From: an uncultured Lachnospiraceae bacterium
GTDB lineage: Bacteria > Bacillota > Clostridia > Lachnospirales > Lachnospiraceae
Assembly (NCBI GenBank): GCA_947169385.1
Contig: CAMVPR010000009.1
Location: 1 to 64,000, forward strand
Direction of reading: 5' to 3'
Length of the DNA stretch: 64,000 bases
Position numbers and translations under genes: made by a program. Shown here piece by piece: positions 62,562 to 64,000 of this stretch (its first letter is position 1; every line of letters starts with the position of its first letter). The notes beneath the pieces are model-generated. The model was not told the origin of the DNA, searched no databases, and saw nothing but the letters and a program-made list of their open reading frames with translations.

Positions 62562-62644
62562 ATTAGTGACAGTCCCTAATAATCAATTAACTGCTGAGTA
62601 CTCAAAGGCGACTGTCACCATTGATTCCTCAACACGTCACTAAT
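62562..62644. repeat. Nested inverted repeats before the ECF gene
   Basis: GTGACAGTC at 62566-62574 pairs with GACTGTCAC at 62610-62618, and ATTAGTGAC at 62562-62570 is repeated inverted as GTCACTAAT at 62636-62644. The structure is between two genes in the 5' region of the ECF gene. It could be a dispersed palindromic element or an RNA structure; no known riboswitch motif was recognised. Confidence 0.5.
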
Positions 62645-62703
62645 ATAATACCGATTACATGATTATGACATAGCCAGTACACATCCGATTAACAATACCA
62701 GAT

Positions 62704-63639
62704 TTAATGAATCAGTATCGCTATAAAATACGCTACATAGCCCACAAAAAGGCATACACCGCCGGCGCGGTTAAGCTCACATTTTCTAAAGGTCAGAATC
62801 CACAAGAGAACCGCTGCAATTATAGATACTATTCCGTCGAAATAGAACGCTTCGCTGAACGGAACTTTTCTGATAATTGATGTCGTTCCAAGGACAAATG
62901 CAATATTGAAAATGTTACTTCCCACGATATTACCTACAGCAATGTCAGTATTGTTCTTCCTAGCCGCTGTAACCGAGGTCACAAGCTCAGGTAGAGAAGT
63001 TCCAAATGCAACAACGGTAAGACCAATGATTCTGTCGCTCACTCCAAGACAGGAAGCCACATAAGACGCACCGTCTACAGTCAGGTCACTTCCGTATACT
63101 ATAGCGCAAAGTCCGCCTATAATGTATATAACAATCCTTGGAATAGAAAGATTCTTGCTCTCCGTATCATCATCCGCACCGTTTTTGATTGAATATCTGA
63201 CAAGATACACGATATATATAGCTATAATTGCCAGGAATACAATACCAGATACAACATTAAAGCATTTCATAAAATATCCGAACACAAAAAGAATAACAGA
63301 CAAGCCTATCATAACCGGCATATCTACCCTGATACTAGTTTTTTTGACGGGAAGATTGCATATGATTGCAGTAATACCAAGAATAACCAATATATTCATG
63401 ATATTGCTTCCAAGTACATTACCAATAGATATTCCGTCACTGCCCTTTATGGCTGAACCGATACTTACCGCCGCCTCAGGCGCTGAAGTTCCAAAAGCAA
63501 CAATCGTAAGTCCTATAACAATCTGAGGAATACCCGCTTTAGCTGCAACCGACGCCGCACCATCTACAAAGAAATCAGCACCCTTTATAAGCAATACAAA
63601 CCCTATAACTATCGATACCAAACTAACTAATAAACTCAT
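62704..63639 (-). CDS. CaCA-family cation antiporter (YrbG-like)
   Basis: A 311-residue membrane protein with about ten helices and the two inverted alpha repeats of Na+/Ca2+ exchangers: IGLTIVAFGTSAPEAAVSIGSA with IGNVLGSNIMN, and IGLTVVAFGTSLPELVTS with VGNIVGSNIFN. It exports a divalent cation against Na+ or H+. Because a probable Mn2+ riboswitch precedes it, Mn2+ export is a plausible role. The ATG is preceded by AAGGAGA. Confidence 0.93.
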   Translation of the reverse strand: MSLLVSLVSIVIGFVLLIKGADFFVDGAASVAAKAGIPQIVIGLTIVAFGTSAPEAAVSIGSAIKGSDGISIGNVLGSNIMNILVILGITAIICNLPVKKTSIRVDMPVMIGLSVILFVFGYFMKCFNVVSGIVFLAIIAIYIVYLVRYSIKNGADDDTESKNLSIPRIVIYIIGGLCAIVYGSDLTVDGASYVASCLGVSDRIIGLTVVAFGTSLPELVTSVTAARKNNTDIAVGNIVGSNIFNIAFVLGTTSIIRKVPFSEAFYFDGIVSIIAAVLLWILTFRKCELNRAGGVCLFVGYVAYFIAILIH

Positions 63640-63663
63640 CTGAACGTCTCCTTAAATTTTAAT

Positions 63664-63707
63664 AAAAAAAGACTATCATCGTCACTATATAGCAACAATG
63701 ATAGTCT
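63664..63707 (-). terminator. Riboswitch-linked terminator before the antiporter gene
   Basis: A stem of about 10-13 bp (63670-63682 with 63695-63707) is followed on the minus strand by seven T. It lies between the riboswitch and the antiporter ATG, as expected for transcription control. It also would stop read-through from the HU gene. Confidence 0.85.
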
Positions 63708-63724
63708 CGCCATTTAATTACGAT

Positions 63725-63835
63725 ACGGATATCTGTATGAATCATAATACAAGGTCATTAATTCATACAATATCGGGTATGTCGTCACCGTAAACACCTT
63801 ATGCCGGCTACTCCCTATTCATTCAATATCGTATA
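63725..63835 (-). promoter_or_regulatory. Probable Mn2+ riboswitch (yybP-ykoY)
   Basis: On the minus strand the conserved pieces of the yybP-ykoY class appear in order: AGGGAGTAGC (core at 63807-63815), GACATAC (63777-63783), an apical stem closed by GTATG (63764-63768), and GACC (63753-63756). Flanking sequence forms an imperfect P1 helix (GATATTGAATGAAT with ATGATTCAT...GATATC). The element is a Mn2+-sensing riboswitch in other Firmicutes. It sits before a terminator and the CaCA antiporter gene. Confidence 0.75.
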
Positions 63836-63851
63836 TGACAGTGAAGAAACA

Positions 63852-64000
63852 TTATTTCTTCTTCTTTCCTTTGTTAACGGCATCCTTCAAAGCCTTACCA
63901 GCCTTGAATCTAGGTGCCTTAGTTGCAGGAATCTTGATCTTCTTACCGGTGCTAGGATTATGTCCTGTTCTTGCCTTACGGTCAGCAACCTCAAAAGTTC
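63852..64000 (-). CDS. hup: HU-family DNA-binding protein, 5' end beyond window
   Basis: The last 49 codons of an HU gene, read from the window edge to the stop at 63852-63854. The visible part reads [19 protein letters not shown] followed by the beta-arm return and a Lys-rich end ([14 protein letters not shown]). HU is a nucleoid protein of about 90 residues, so roughly half is visible. The start lies beyond base 64000. Confidence 0.95.
   Translation of the reverse strand, partial: TFEVADRKARTGHNPSTGKKIKIPATKAPRFKAGKALKDAVNKGKKKK

Noticed and set aside
1..64000. CRISPR arrays, tRNA or rRNA genes, insertion sequences, phage genes, toxin-antitoxin or restriction systems
   Set aside because: None was seen: no regularly spaced repeats, no transposase or integrase, no tRNA cloverleaf, and codon use appears uniform across the window.

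Overview
The window looks like a chromosomal segment of a motile, Gram-positive anaerobe of the Clostridia, most likely Lachnospiraceae. The reasons are the low-to-moderate GC content, strong AGGAGG-type ribosome binding sites, a Bacillus-like fla/che supercluster with FliY, CheC, CheD and FlbD, CodY, and small proteins of Lachnospiraceae type. The species is inference. Almost every gene is on the minus strand. Only three genes are on the plus strand (46145-47155, 53642-55117, 55285-55950). No gene-free stretch exceeds about 220 bp.

Layout from right to left, in the direction of most transcription. At the right edge is the 3' end of an HU gene, then a probable manganese (yybP-ykoY) riboswitch with its terminator ahead of a cation/Ca2+ antiporter gene. 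Next come an ECF transporter S component, an aconitase-family hydratase with an SGNH hydrolase, and a Trk/Ktr potassium uptake pair. A plus-strand island holds an orphan histidine kinase and a secreted Ig-like protein. The pyrimidine operon pyrF-pyrK-pyrD-pyrE continues into small membrane proteins and an M29-type aminopeptidase. After it come a plus-strand membrane protein of unknown function, nrdR with two candidate NrdR boxes, yifB(comM), dprA, topA and codY.

From 39.3 kb down to 4.5 kb is a nearly complete flagellar and chemotaxis supercluster. Unit 1 is flgB-flgC-fliE-fliF-fliG-fliH-fliI-fliJ-ylxF-fliK-flgD-TIGR02530-flgE and ends in a terminator. Unit 2 has its own promoter and runs flbD-motA-motB-fliL-fliM-fliY-cheY-fliO-fliP-fliQ-fliR-flhB-flhA-flhF-flhG-PilZ to a terminator. 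A monocistronic cell wall hydrolase follows. Unit 3 is cheB-cheA-cheW-cheC-cheD-membrane protein-sigD-fapA-small protein-SwrB-like protein-MltG-like protein, then a terminator. It is followed by rpsB-tsf, a small gene, and the 5' part of a gene for a very large secreted repeat protein that runs off the left edge.

The order dprA-topA-codY-flgB...sigD-(swrB-like)-rpsB-tsf mirrors Bacillus subtilis, so this is mainly an ancient conserved chromosomal neighbourhood. I do not see an evidently new defence or mobile system. The points most worth following up are the incomplete repeat surface protein, the manganese riboswitch in front of a CaCA antiporter, the receiver-less CheB paired with a CheC that has one altered active site, the SwrB-like and MltG-like proteins after sigD, and the NrdR box pair.
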